From an uncultured Eubacteriales bacterium (GTDB taxonomy: Bacteria; Bacillota; Clostridia; Lachnospirales; CAG-274): DNA of 53,561 nucleotides. Shown one piece after another: positions 8,440 through 16,798 of the stretch. The DNA lies in the NCBI GenBank assembly GCA_905201505.1, contig CAJKOJ010000005.1, positions 1 to 53,561 of the forward strand, in the 5' to 3' direction. Made by a program: the position numbers and the translations under genes. The notes below the pieces were generated by a model. It worked only from the letters and a program-made list of their open reading frames with translations, ran no database searches and had not been told where the DNA came from. Each line of letters begins with the position of its first letter. Position 1 is the first letter of the stretch.

Positions 8440-8469
8440 ATTATCTAGCCAATATTAAAATTTAGTCAA
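8440..8469 (-). promoter_or_regulatory. Promoter of rpiB-upp-wecA
   Basis: TTGACT (8469-8464), 18 bases, GATAAT (8445-8440). It implies a leader of only about 15 bases before the rpiB ATG and excludes the upstream ATG 8441 as a start. Confidence 0.65.
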
Positions 8470-8557
8470 TATTTCTGAATTTAATATGTCAGCCGCATTA
8501 TTACTTTTAAAATATTATAGTGTACGGCAAACAGGCATTTTTTACTTCAAATTTCCT

Positions 8558-8575
8558 GATATGTCTAGACATATC
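8558..8575. promoter_or_regulatory. Perfect 18-base palindrome upstream of rpiB
   Basis: GATATGTCTAGACATATC reads the same on both strands. It lies between the Sua5 stop and the rpiB promoter. On the minus strand its TAGACA is followed after 17 bases by TAAAAA, so it could also cover the -35 of a second rpiB promoter. A repressor site is plausible; no T-run follows, so it is not a terminator. Confidence 0.45.
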
Positions 8576-8583
8576 TAAGCTAT

Positions 8584-9633
8584 CTATACTTCTATTATAC
8601 AATATCCTGCCGCTTTCTTCAACCTATTCATTATAGCAAGTCCAAGTTCATCCTCATACAAGCCCTCTGCAAAAACCTTATCTATATTATGATAATCGCA
8701 TTTTCTAAGCATTTTAAACAAATTAGCCGCTATTGTCTGAGGTTCTTTTGCACTTCCTGTAACAAGTACTTCACAGTTTTTATATCTATCCTTATTTTCC
8801 TCTGTAGCAATAACTCCAATTTTATACGTACTGTCAGTCTTTGAAATAAGCTCGTTTATTTTTTCAACCATTTTGTCCCTTTCACCTCTGACAATTACAA
8901 CATCAGCACTTGGTGAATAGTGTGTATATTTCATTCCGGGAGCCTTTGGCAGTTCACCCGCATCAAGCTTTTCTATAACAGCTTTATCAACATCAACTTT
9001 ACCCAGTACATCTTCAAGCATTTCAAGAGTTATTGAACCCGGTCTCAAAAGACAAGGCACAATTCCCGATACATCCACAATAGTAGATTCAAGTCCAAAT
9101 TCACAGGCACCGCCGTCAATTATCATATCAATTTTTCCTGATAAATCAAATTCAACATGTGATGCTCTCGTAGGACTTGGACGCCCTGATGTATTTGCAC
9201 TTGGTGCTGCAATTGGGGTATTACTGGCAGTTATAAGTGCCTGAGCAATTTTATTTTCAGGAAAACGTACAGCAACTGTATTAAGTCCTCCGCTGGTTTC
9301 CTTCGGCACTATATCACTTTTTTTAAATATCATAGTTAATGGACCCGGCCAAAACTCCCTGGCAAGTCCTTTTGCAATCTCAGGTATTTCCGTTACAAGA
9401 GATTCAAGCTGAGCAATATTTGAAATATGCAGTATAAGCGGATTATCCGAAGGTCTGCCCTTAGCTTTGTAAATCTTCATAGCAGCTGTAGGATTTAATC
9501 CGTCACCGCCAAGTCCATAAACCGTTTCTGTCGGAAATGCCACAAGACCGCCTGATTTAATAATTTCAGCGGCCTTGCCAATCACATTATTATCAATGTT
9601 ATCTGAGTCAATTTTAAAAATCTGAGTTTTCAA
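8584..9633 (-). CDS. tsaC: L-threonylcarbamoyladenylate synthase, Sua5 type (t6A synthesis)
   Basis: 349 residues. It makes threonylcarbamoyl-AMP from Thr, bicarbonate and ATP for the t6A37 modification of ANN-decoding tRNAs. The N-terminal YrdC domain (about 1-215) shows PTETVYGLGGDG, KGRPSDNPLILHI and the nucleotide-binding APSANTSGRPSPT. The C-terminal extension (about 230-349), beginning after the linker APGMKYTHYSP, is the Sua5 domain that distinguishes this form from short TsaC. The start is TTG directly after the TAA of the SEC-C gene, with no clear ribosome-binding site, so translation is probably coupled. TsaD, its partner, is at 43183-44205. Confidence 0.92.
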   Translation of the reverse strand: MKTQIFKIDSDNIDNNVIGKAAEIIKSGGLVAFPTETVYGLGGDGLNPTAAMKIYKAKGRPSDNPLILHISNIAQLESLVTEIPEIAKGLAREFWPGPLTMIFKKSDIVPKETSGGLNTVAVRFPENKIAQALITASNTPIAAPSANTSGRPSPTRASHVEFDLSGKIDMIIDGGACEFGLESTIVDVSGIVPCLLRPGSITLEMLEDVLGKVDVDKAVIEKLDAGELPKAPGMKYTHYSPSADVVIVRGERDKMVEKINELISKTDSTYKIGVIATEENKDRYKNCEVLVTGSAKEPQTIAANLFKMLRKCDYHNIDKVFAEGLYEDELGLAIMNRLKKAAGYCIIEV

Positions 9634-10134
9634 TTAATTTGCACCACAACATTTTTTATACTTCTTGCCACTACCGCATGGGCAAGGGTCATTTCTTCCA
9701 ACCTTTGGACCTTCATTAACAATTGTAGTGGACTTCTTCTGTTCCTTATAAAGCTTAGCAAGTTCTTCTTCAGTAAATACATTATTCCACTGAGGAAGAG
9801 AATATAAATGATCAGCCTTATATTCAACCATCTTCTTGTAAAGCTTTTCAAAATCTATCTTGATAGTAACTTCTGTATCCTCTTCAAGCTTTTCAATGTC
9901 GATCTGAGGATCCTGAGTTTCATTAAGACCATCAATAAAACCAATAATATAAGGAGACGGAACTTCATAAGTTTCAGCCAATTCCTTAACTGTACCCTTT
10001 ACTTCAGTTTTCTTATTCTCTATAATATCTTCATAAATTTTCTGCTCACGAGGAATATAGTCATTCCAAAGAGCCTCATTATTTCTTCCGTTTCTATGAT
10101 AAGCAGACGCAAGCCACTGTTCATATAAAGTCAT
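9634..10134 (-). CDS. SEC-C motif protein
   Basis: 166 residues. A mostly helical body of unknown family (about 1-140) is followed by a classical SEC-C zinc-binding tail, GRNDPCPCGSGKKYKKCCG, as at the C-terminus of SecA, which can bind Zn and SecB or ribosomes. AGGAGG lies well placed before ATG. It is the first gene of a two-gene unit with sua5 (stop and TTG start adjacent). The pairing with a tRNA-modification enzyme and the SEC-C tail suggest work at the ribosome or in protein export; that is inference. Confidence 0.7.
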   Translation of the reverse strand: MTLYEQWLASAYHRNGRNNEALWNDYIPREQKIYEDIIENKKTEVKGTVKELAETYEVPSPYIIGFIDGLNETQDPQIDIEKLEEDTEVTIKIDFEKLYKKMVEYKADHLYSLPQWNNVFTEEELAKLYKEQKKSTTIVNEGPKVGRNDPCPCGSGKKYKKCCGAN

Positions 10135-10176
10135 TTTTCTTCCTCCTAGAAAATCAATCTAATTTAAACATATTTC

Positions 10177-10205
10177 ATTTTACTACAAAACGCAAAATAT
10201 GTCTA
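10177..10205 (-). promoter_or_regulatory. Promoter of the SEC-C/sua5 unit
   Basis: TAGACA (10205-10200), 17 bases, TAAAAT (10182-10177). Each box differs from consensus at one position. Confidence 0.6.
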
Positions 10206-10283
10206 GTATTTTTTAAGTTTATAAGCTATAAGTAAAAAATTTCATAAAATGTAAATTTTTATTTATTTTGTTTCACCGCAGCA

Positions 10284-11642
10284 CTATAAAGCCTTTTCCA
10301 AAAGTTCCTCAACACTTTGTGCACACATTACTTTTATGCCCTCTACACTTGAAGCTTCTTTATAATTGGCCTTAGGTACAATACAAGACTTAAAACCCAT
10401 CTTTTGAGCTTCCTGAACTCTTTTCTTAGCTTCTGTTACGGCTCTTATCTCTCCTGTAAGTCCGATTTCTCCAAATACAAGCATATCCGAAGACACAGGA
10501 ATATTTCTGTAACTTGAAGCAACCGCAACGGCAACTGCAGCATCTATAGCAGGCTCTATAACCCTTATGCCGCCTGTAATATTTATATAGCTGTCATAGC
10601 TTGAAAGCTGAAGTCCCGCCCTCTTTTCAAGTACAGCAATAATAATAACAACTCTGTTAAAATCCATACCCGTTGCCATACGTCTTGGCATATTAAATGT
10701 AGTATAGCTCACTAAAGACTGTACTTCTATAAGCAAAGGACGTGTTCCCTCAATACTGCATGTTACAGCAGTACCCGGCACATCTATCGGTCTGTCTGAA
10801 AGCATATATGCAGAAGGATTTATTATTTCTTTCAGTCCTTCATTCCCCATTTCAAATACACCTATTTCATTTGTACCGCCAAATCTGTTTTTTACAGCTC
10901 TTAATATTCTGTATGTTGCTGTCTTGTCACCTTCAAAGTACAAAACAGTGTCAACCATATGTTCAAGCACTCTCGGACCTGCAATATTTCCGTCCTTTGT
11001 AACATGTCCAACTATCATTACAGATACGCCTCTGCCCTTACTTATATGCATAAGCTTTGATGTCGTCTCCCTTACCTGTGTAACGGAGCCGGGGGCAGAT
11101 GCTGCCTCTTCTGTATACATTGTCTGGATAGAATCAATGATTACAAAGTCTGGATTCTCATTCAAAACAGCATTGTCAATAACTGCTATATTTGTTTCTG
11201 ACAACAGTTTTATATTTTCTGAATTTATTTTAAGTCTGTCAGCTCTTAATTTTATCTGATGAGGTGATTCCTCACCTGAAACATATAATATTTTTTTACC
11301 CTGTTTGCCAAGTTCGCTGCAAATCTGTAAAAGCAAAGTAGACTTACCTATTCCCGGGTCACCGCCTATTAAGGTTAGAGAACCTTCTACAAGTCCCCCG
11401 CCTAAAACTCTGTCAAGTTCACTCATTCCTGTAGTAGCTCTGTCCTCATTTACAGGCTTAATCTCCCTGAGCAGCTGAGGTTTTACAGAGGACTGTATTC
11501 CAACGCCTCTCACCTTTGACGGTATACTCACTACTTCCTCAGAAAGAGTATTAAAGCTTCCGCAGTCAGGGCACTTTCCAAGCCACTTTACAGTTTCATA
11601 GCCGCATTTCTGACAAACATATTTACTCTTAGCCTTAGCCAT
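10284..11642 (-). CDS. radA: DNA repair protein RadA/Sms
   Basis: 452 residues, full length. This is the RecA-related helicase/branch-migration protein of recombination. The N-terminal C4 zinc finger (CQKCGYETVKWLGKCPDCG, 10-28), Walker A GGDPGIGKST (93-102), the RadA-specific KNRFG motif (about 251-255) and a C-terminal Lon-like domain with the GEIGLTGEIRAV stretch are all present. The gene starts 5 bases after the stop of the preceding 136-residue gene and has no ribosome-binding site of its own, so translation is probably coupled to it. Confidence 0.96.
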   Translation of the reverse strand: MAKAKSKYVCQKCGYETVKWLGKCPDCGSFNTLSEEVVSIPSKVRGVGIQSSVKPQLLREIKPVNEDRATTGMSELDRVLGGGLVEGSLTLIGGDPGIGKSTLLLQICSELGKQGKKILYVSGEESPHQIKLRADRLKINSENIKLLSETNIAVIDNAVLNENPDFVIIDSIQTMYTEEAASAPGSVTQVRETTSKLMHISKGRGVSVMIVGHVTKDGNIAGPRVLEHMVDTVLYFEGDKTATYRILRAVKNRFGGTNEIGVFEMGNEGLKEIINPSAYMLSDRPIDVPGTAVTCSIEGTRPLLIEVQSLVSYTTFNMPRRMATGMDFNRVVIIIAVLEKRAGLQLSSYDSYINITGGIRVIEPAIDAAVAVAVASSYRNIPVSSDMLVFGEIGLTGEIRAVTEAKKRVQEAQKMGFKSCIVPKANYKEASSVEGIKVMCAQSVEELLEKAL

Positions 11643-11647
11643 ATTTA

Positions 11648-12058
11648 TCAGTGCTTTTCAATTCTTACAGCCTTACTGCTTGAATCCAGGTCAACACTAA
11701 AACTTATTTTACCTGTCATATTTGTAATTACTTTATCAAGATTTACATCGTCAACATAGATAGAATAAGTACATTCACCTGCAAGCTCAAGAGTAATCAT
11801 TGTACTTCCCTTACCTTCAATATCAAATGTTGTAACTCTCTCCCCGACTTTAAGGCTATGTACAGTTGCCCCTGGAACAGTTTCAAGTACAAGGCTGCCG
11901 TTTTTTGAAAGACGAGTAACATCCTTGTGAGTTCTTACCTTATATACATCATTACCTACTTTAAAGCCCTCTGCTTTCTGCTTTTCAGCAACCTCATAAT
12001 TGCCAAAGCTTAAAGAACCATCAGCCTCAATACAGATAATTTCGTTAATAACAGCCAT
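11648..12058 (-). CDS. Conserved small protein upstream of radA
   Basis: 136 residues, no signal peptide or membrane segment, rich in beta-strand patterns. It starts MAVINEIICIEADGSLSFGNY, a start I associate with clostridial proteins often labelled endosialidase-like, though nothing in it resembles a sialidase active site. GGAGGA precedes the ATG. It is co-transcribed with radA (5-base gap). Function unknown; the label endosialidase should not be trusted. Confidence 0.6.
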   Translation of the reverse strand: MAVINEIICIEADGSLSFGNYEVAEKQKAEGFKVGNDVYKVRTHKDVTRLSKNGSLVLETVPGATVHSLKVGERVTTFDIEGKGSTMITLELAGECTYSIYVDDVNLDKVITNMTGKISFSVDLDSSSKAVRIEKH

Positions 12059-12102
12059 TTTATTGTCCTCCTGAATATAATAATTGTATATTTATAATTT
12101 TT

Positions 12103-12131
12103 TTGACAAATTCTACTGAATTTATTATAAT
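12103..12131 (+). promoter_or_regulatory. Consensus promoter of the pseudouridine synthase gene
   Basis: TTGACA (12103-12108), 17 bases, TATAAT (12126-12131), both perfect. The leader would be about 145 bases. It overlaps the oppositely oriented promoter at 12130-12158. Confidence 0.7.
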
Positions 12132-12158
12132 TATATCAAATTAATTTGGATTTGTACA
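12130..12158 (-). promoter_or_regulatory. Promoter of the 136-residue gene and radA
   Basis: TGTACA (12158-12153), 17 bases, TATAAT (12135-12130). Its -10 shares two bases with the -10 of the opposite promoter. Confidence 0.5.
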
Positions 12159-12282
12159 CCGATATTTAATTACATTTTAATTAAATTCTTACAACTTAAT
12201 TAACTGCTTATAAAATTTACATCAGATGATTAATATAATTTACTGTAATCAAAACTTATTTTTTTATAATACAGGAGAACCT

Positions 12283-12999
12283 ATGTCAATGAGATTGGAT
12301 AAATATCTTTGCAGCTGCGGCTTAGGCACACGCTCAGAGCTGAAAAAAATTATAAAGTCAAAAAGAGTACAGGTAGACGGCAAAATTACAGATGCCCCCG
12401 ACTTTAAAGTAAACGAAAATTCATCTGTCACTCTTGACGGCAAAGAAGTAGAGTACAACAAATATACTTATATAATGCTTAATAAACCTGCAGGCTACCT
12501 ATCTGCCACAAAGGATAATAACAGGAAGACCATAATGGAACTTTTTGAAGATAAATACCTCAATATAGGGTTGTTTCCCGTAGGCAGACTTGATAAAGAC
12601 ACAGTAGGTCTTTTAATTCTTACAAATGACGGAGATTTTGCTCACAATACACTCTCACCTAAAAAACACGTTAAAAAAACTTATATAGCACACATTGAAG
12701 GAACCCTTCCTGAAAACGCTGTTGAAATTTTTAATAAAGGTGTAATATTAAAAGACTTTACATGTGAAAGCTCAGACCTTATAATAGAGGGAACAGAAAA
12801 CGGCAATACTGTCGTCAAAGTTACTATACATGAAGGAAAGTACCATCAGATAAAAAAAATGTTTTTATCTCTTAACTGTAAAGTAGTATATTTAAAACGT
12901 ATAAGTTTTGGCAAAATTAAACTGGACAATAACTTAAAAGAGGGAGAATACCGCCCTCTTAGTGAAGAAGAAATGAATTTTGTAAAGGCGGTAAGATAA
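12283..12999 (+). CDS. Pseudouridine synthase, RsuA/RluB family
   Basis: About 238 residues. An N-terminal S4 RNA-binding domain (MRLDKYLCSCGLGTRSELKK) is followed by the catalytic domain with VGRLDKDTVGLLILTNDGDF, whose Asp is the nucleophile, and HEGKYHQIKKMF near the end. The short form with S4 best fits RsuA (16S rRNA position 516), but RluB/RluE-like targets cannot be excluded. The frame is open to 12226, but AGGAGA at 12273-12278 places the start at ATG 12283 or possibly ATG 12289. Two bases separate its stop from the next gene. Confidence 0.85.
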   Translation: MSMRLDKYLCSCGLGTRSELKKIIKSKRVQVDGKITDAPDFKVNENSSVTLDGKEVEYNKYTYIMLNKPAGYLSATKDNNRKTIMELFEDKYLNIGLFPVGRLDKDTVGLLILTNDGDFAHNTLSPKKHVKKTYIAHIEGTLPENAVEIFNKGVILKDFTCESSDLIIEGTENGNTVVKVTIHEGKYHQIKKMFLSLNCKVVYLKRISFGKIKLDNNLKEGEYRPLSEEEMNFVKAVR

Positions 13000-13001
13000 G
13001 T

Positions 13002-14108
13002 ATGAAAAGAAAATTAATAATGTTAGCTGTATCCACAATGCTTATGAGTCAGAATGTATTTGCAGATAACTGTGACGACATTGTAACTACTTGGAAAACA
13101 CTTTTTTCATCTATACAAGGTAAAACCTACACAAAAGCAGATATTCGTACCGTAACCTCACCTGACGAGTGGAAACAGTCAATTAAAAGTGCCTATGAAC
13201 ACCTGGAAGATGAAATTACTCTTCAAATAGCAGGCTTTAATGAAGAGGACTACAACTTAAATAAACTTAAAAATTATGATGTATCAATATCTGCAAAAGG
13301 CATAGTTTCAGATAAAGACATTTCAACTGTCACTTACAGCTTTGACTATAATCCAAATTATAAAATTGCTAAGGCAGTAGACAATACTGCTTTGTTTGAT
13401 AAACTTGATATTGAACAAAAAGAAACCTATGATATTCTTTTTGAATGTACAAAAAAACTTACAGATAACCTTACTTCAGACTATGACAAGGAATTAGCAA
13501 TACATAATTTTATAACAGACAATTTCAGTTACGGACCTCTTGATATGAACAACGTACCTCAAAGAGCACATAGTGTAACAGGATTTGTTATGGATGGCCA
13601 GGGAATATGCGAGGCATACGCTAATACCTTTTATATAATGGGCAAAATGGCAGGTTTAGATGTAAGCATAATTACAGGAAATATTAATAATGTAAGCCAC
13701 ATGTGGAATCTTATTAAACTTGACGGAGAATACTATCACGTTGATGTGACAAGTGATGACCCGTCACCTGATGTCCCCAACAGAGAACGATATAATTTCT
13801 TTAATTTATCAGATGAAATTATATCAAAAACCCATTCATGGGAAAGAAGCGAATTCCCTGAGTGTACATCTGATAAGTATAATTACTACACATTAAATAA
13901 TTATATAATACACAACGAACAGGAACTTAAAGACTTCATAAATACAAAACTTAACAGCGGAGAAACTTCTTTTACATTCAGAACCGAAAATTATCCTATT
14001 GCAAATGTTGATATTATAAAATACTACACAACAAACAAAGGATTTTACACTGTAAATATTACAGGTGAATACGGCAAAGACAGTACCTATAACGTTACAA
14101 TAAAATAA
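13002..14108 (+). CDS. Secreted transglutaminase-like (cysteine peptidase fold) protein
   Basis: 368 residues. A signal peptide ends near VFA-D (about residue 21). The transglutaminase-like core is at about 150-260, with Cys203 in GQGICEAYA, His233 in VSHMWNLIKLDG and Asp248 in YYHVDVTSDD forming the expected triad. These enzymes in bacteria are mostly peptidases or protein cross-linkers at the cell surface; the substrate cannot be told. It is in a two-gene unit with the pseudouridine synthase, a pairing with no obvious functional reason. Confidence 0.8.
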   Translation: MKRKLIMLAVSTMLMSQNVFADNCDDIVTTWKTLFSSIQGKTYTKADIRTVTSPDEWKQSIKSAYEHLEDEITLQIAGFNEEDYNLNKLKNYDVSISAKGIVSDKDISTVTYSFDYNPNYKIAKAVDNTALFDKLDIEQKETYDILFECTKKLTDNLTSDYDKELAIHNFITDNFSYGPLDMNNVPQRAHSVTGFVMDGQGICEAYANTFYIMGKMAGLDVSIITGNINNVSHMWNLIKLDGEYYHVDVTSDDPSPDVPNRERYNFFNLSDEIISKTHSWERSEFPECTSDKYNYYTLNNYIIHNEQELKDFINTKLNSGETSFTFRTENYPIANVDIIKYYTTNKGFYTVNITGEYGKDSTYNVTIK

Positions 14109-14125
14109 TATGACTATTAAACAAA

Positions 14126-14152
14126 CAGGAGCAGAATTTAAGTCTGCTCCTG
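14126..14152. terminator. Bidirectional terminator
   Basis: CAGGAGCAGA and its complement around a 7-base loop. The T-runs on both sides are interrupted, so it is somewhat weak. It is shared by the transglutaminase and pectate lyase genes. Confidence 0.75.
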
Positions 14153-14161
14153 AATTTATTT

Positions 14162-16528
14162 TTATTTAATCTTTATGTTACTGAATACAGCTGTATTTAA
14201 GTTATCAAGTCTATTGTCAACCTTGTTACCATCCGCACCAAGCCCTACGTAAAGCTCATCATTCATTTTTGTAAACTTGCTGCCTACTTTAGTCCATTTA
14301 CTTCCGTCAGGCGAAGCGAATGCCGTAAACTGGTTTCCCTTTCTTATAAGCCTCAAATAATATCCTTTAAAATCAAGACCGTCTTTAAACTCTATATCCC
14401 TTAAAATCTGTACACCGCTTTCTTGTGCCTTTTCAACAGAATCGAGATTTTCAGCCAAATCAGGCATTTCCCCCTTGTCCTCATTTCTTCCACATAAGTA
14501 AACACTGAAAGGGTTTCTGTAATATGTAGTTGTTTTTCCGGTTTCAGTATTTGTTTCCTTCCATTCGTAAGCCTTAGTATGGCAAAGGCCCAAATTAACG
14601 CTTCCGCTCTCAGGCATAAGACTGTTTCTTGCAATAATACCGCTGAAAGCATGATTATCCACAGGTGTAATGCTGTCAACCTTAGTTATTATATCAAAAT
14701 CGCCTTTCACCTTTTGGTATACAAAATGCAATGAATCCTTTTCCCCGCTTATTTTTCCGCTGCCCTTTACAGTCAGTTTTCCGTCAATAAGCGCAGCAGC
14801 ACCTGCTACACCCGGTTCACCAATATCAGTACTTTGCCAGTTTCCCAAATCAGTTTTAGCATTTATATGTATTTTATGAGCCGCAGACTGTGTTTGTTCT
14901 CCCTTTTCACTTATTGCCTTTGCAGAGATATTATATGTACCGTCTTTAAGTCCCTTTAATCTCATTTCAAAAGGAGCCTCACAATCCGTACCTATAACAC
15001 TGTCATTACAGTAAAACTCTACTTTTTTAACATTATCATCAGTTTTTACACTTAATATGATATTTTCATCTTCAGCAAACTGCTGATTATTTTCAGGATT
15101 TTCTAAACTGATGTAAGGATTTGAAGGTTCATACTTCATATCAACAAGGGAATTAAAATAATTCTCAATATTTGCATATCCGTTATCACTTATAAGCATA
15201 CTGTCAGAAGGATTTAAGGGATTAAGACCATGTTCTTTTTCCCATTCATCAGGAATACCGTCTGCATCTCTGTCAAAGTCATCATTTCTGTAAACTGCAT
15301 CTGTATACGGAAGACCTCCGACTTCCTCGTGTCTGTTTACAAAATATCCTGTATTATCCTCAACAGACTGTATAATTCTGGCGTCGAGAGCGTCTCTTTT
15401 CGGCAGTGTGGCACCTGCTCTTGCAAGAACCAGTTCATAGGCTCTCTCAGGAGTATCAGTATGGAGATTTTCAGACTTTGTTCCTTCCATTTCAAACTCA
15501 TTATTCACAATTGTTGTAAAAGGTTTATTATCTTTAGAAATATAAATTCCCTTACTGTTATCTTTTGATACTTCTTCATTACCCTCCAACACATTCCCGT
15601 TTACATAAAACCAACCGGGTTTATTTTTCTCACCACAGTCAATTATTCTGTCAATTACTCCGTTCCTTGTTCCCGGACCAGGTTTCATATAGTTATATAC
15701 ATAGTTCTGTTCAGCTCTGCCTCCTCCATAACCTGTATTAAACCCCCAATTATATATTACATTATTTCTGAAATCAAAACAGGCAATATGATCATTATCA
15801 TCAGCCTCAACAGTTCCTCCTCCAAACCTTGGATTTCTTGAAGTGTGATTTGCATACAAATTATGATGATATGTAGTATTTACTCCTCCTGTTATAGCTC
15901 CGTACCCATGCCTGCCCTTTGTATGTCCGGACATAGTAAGGCTTTCAGCTATTACAGACCATTGCACAGTCATATTTTCAGCTCTGTATAATGACATTGT
16001 TTCATCTGTTGACCATGAGCATGAAAGATGGTCTATCATTATATCTTTCATAGACCTTCCCCATATTGAATCCATAGAATCACCGGATAACACATTTTCC
16101 GCACCGGGTCTGAAACGAATATAACGCATAATAATATTGTTGGAGTTACTTAGATTTGTCTCAAATCCATATATCGTAATACCATTTCCTGGTGCAGTCT
16201 GTCCTGCAACAGTCAGGTTATTTCTCTTTGTTATATTAAGTCTGTTTTTTAAATGTATTACACCGCCTGTATTAAATACAATTATTCTGTTGTCCTGACT
16301 TACAGCGTCCCTGAATGACCCCTTTATAGGCTCTTCTGTCTCAGGGTCATAGTCCTCAAGAGTTGTAACAATATATACCTCTCCTCCTCGTCCGCCGCTT
16401 GTATATTTCCCTCCGCCCTCAGCTCCCGGAAAAGCAGATATTTTTCTTTCATTTTCTAAAACATTTCCATAGGAAGGCACAGATACAATCATTATTGCTG
16501 CTGCCATTAATGCTATAAATTTCTTCAC
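14162..16528 (-). CDS. Secreted modular pectate lyase, family PL1
   Basis: 788 residues, starting at GTG behind AGGGGG (the ATG two bases upstream is out of frame). A signal peptide (about 1-21) is followed by a beta-helix domain (about 30-400) that starts AFPGAEGGGKYTSGGRGG, as in PL1 pectate lyases. TTYHHNLYANHTSRNPRFG (about 218-236) carries the Arg of the R-x-P-R catalytic motif. A DADGIPDEWE...GLNP segment (about 420-450) has the usual form found at the end of this type of enzyme. Next comes an Ig-like domain (about 468-555), then a C-terminal lectin/concanavalin-like domain (about 560-788; KVKGDFDIITKVDSI, FTAFASPDGSKWTKVG), likely a carbohydrate-binding module. It should depolymerise pectin outside the cell. 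Promoter at 16558-16586. Confidence 0.88.
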   Translation of the reverse strand: MKKFIALMAAAIMIVSVPSYGNVLENERKISAFPGAEGGGKYTSGGRGGEVYIVTTLEDYDPETEEPIKGSFRDAVSQDNRIIVFNTGGVIHLKNRLNITKRNNLTVAGQTAPGNGITIYGFETNLSNSNNIIMRYIRFRPGAENVLSGDSMDSIWGRSMKDIMIDHLSCSWSTDETMSLYRAENMTVQWSVIAESLTMSGHTKGRHGYGAITGGVNTTYHHNLYANHTSRNPRFGGGTVEADDNDHIACFDFRNNVIYNWGFNTGYGGGRAEQNYVYNYMKPGPGTRNGVIDRIIDCGEKNKPGWFYVNGNVLEGNEEVSKDNSKGIYISKDNKPFTTIVNNEFEMEGTKSENLHTDTPERAYELVLARAGATLPKRDALDARIIQSVEDNTGYFVNRHEEVGGLPYTDAVYRNDDFDRDADGIPDEWEKEHGLNPLNPSDSMLISDNGYANIENYFNSLVDMKYEPSNPYISLENPENNQQFAEDENIILSVKTDDNVKKVEFYCNDSVIGTDCEAPFEMRLKGLKDGTYNISAKAISEKGEQTQSAAHKIHINAKTDLGNWQSTDIGEPGVAGAAALIDGKLTVKGSGKISGEKDSLHFVYQKVKGDFDIITKVDSITPVDNHAFSGIIARNSLMPESGSVNLGLCHTKAYEWKETNTETGKTTTYYRNPFSVYLCGRNEDKGEMPDLAENLDSVEKAQESGVQILRDIEFKDGLDFKGYYLRLIRKGNQFTAFASPDGSKWTKVGSKFTKMNDELYVGLGADGNKVDNRLDNLNTAVFSNIKIK

Positions 16529-16557
16529 ATAAATACCCCCTTATAATTTATAATTTA

Positions 16558-16586
16558 ATTATAAGTTATACACCAATTAATTGCAA
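16558..16586 (-). promoter_or_regulatory. Promoter of the pectate lyase gene
   Basis: TTGCAA (16586-16581), 17 bases, TATAAT (16563-16558). Confidence 0.6.
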
Positions 16587-16729
16587 TTTCAATTAATTGT
16601 AAATTATAATAAATTTCACTTCATTATTTGTAAATTTCTCAATTTATTTAACTAATCTATAAAAATAGCAAAAGTCATAAACCCACATAGCTTGTCCAAT
16701 TATACTTACTTTATACAAAATATATGTAT

Positions 16730-16749
16730 GTATCACCATAGGGTGATAC
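16730..16749. repeat. Inverted repeat between sigK and pectate lyase
   Basis: GTATCACC and GGTGATAC, perfect 8-base arms around ATAG. It lies 50 bases after the sigK stop and about 145 bases upstream of the pectate lyase -35. No T-run follows on either strand. It may be an operator, or a transcript-end stabiliser for sigK. Confidence 0.4.
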
Positions 16750-16798
16750 TGAATCTCATAAAATCACATACGTATTTTCAAAACAGTCAACAAAATTC

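Noticed and set aside
9630..9851. Alternative 73-residue frame on the minus strand
   Set aside because: It lies inside the SEC-C gene in another frame; the SEC-C motif supports the other reading.
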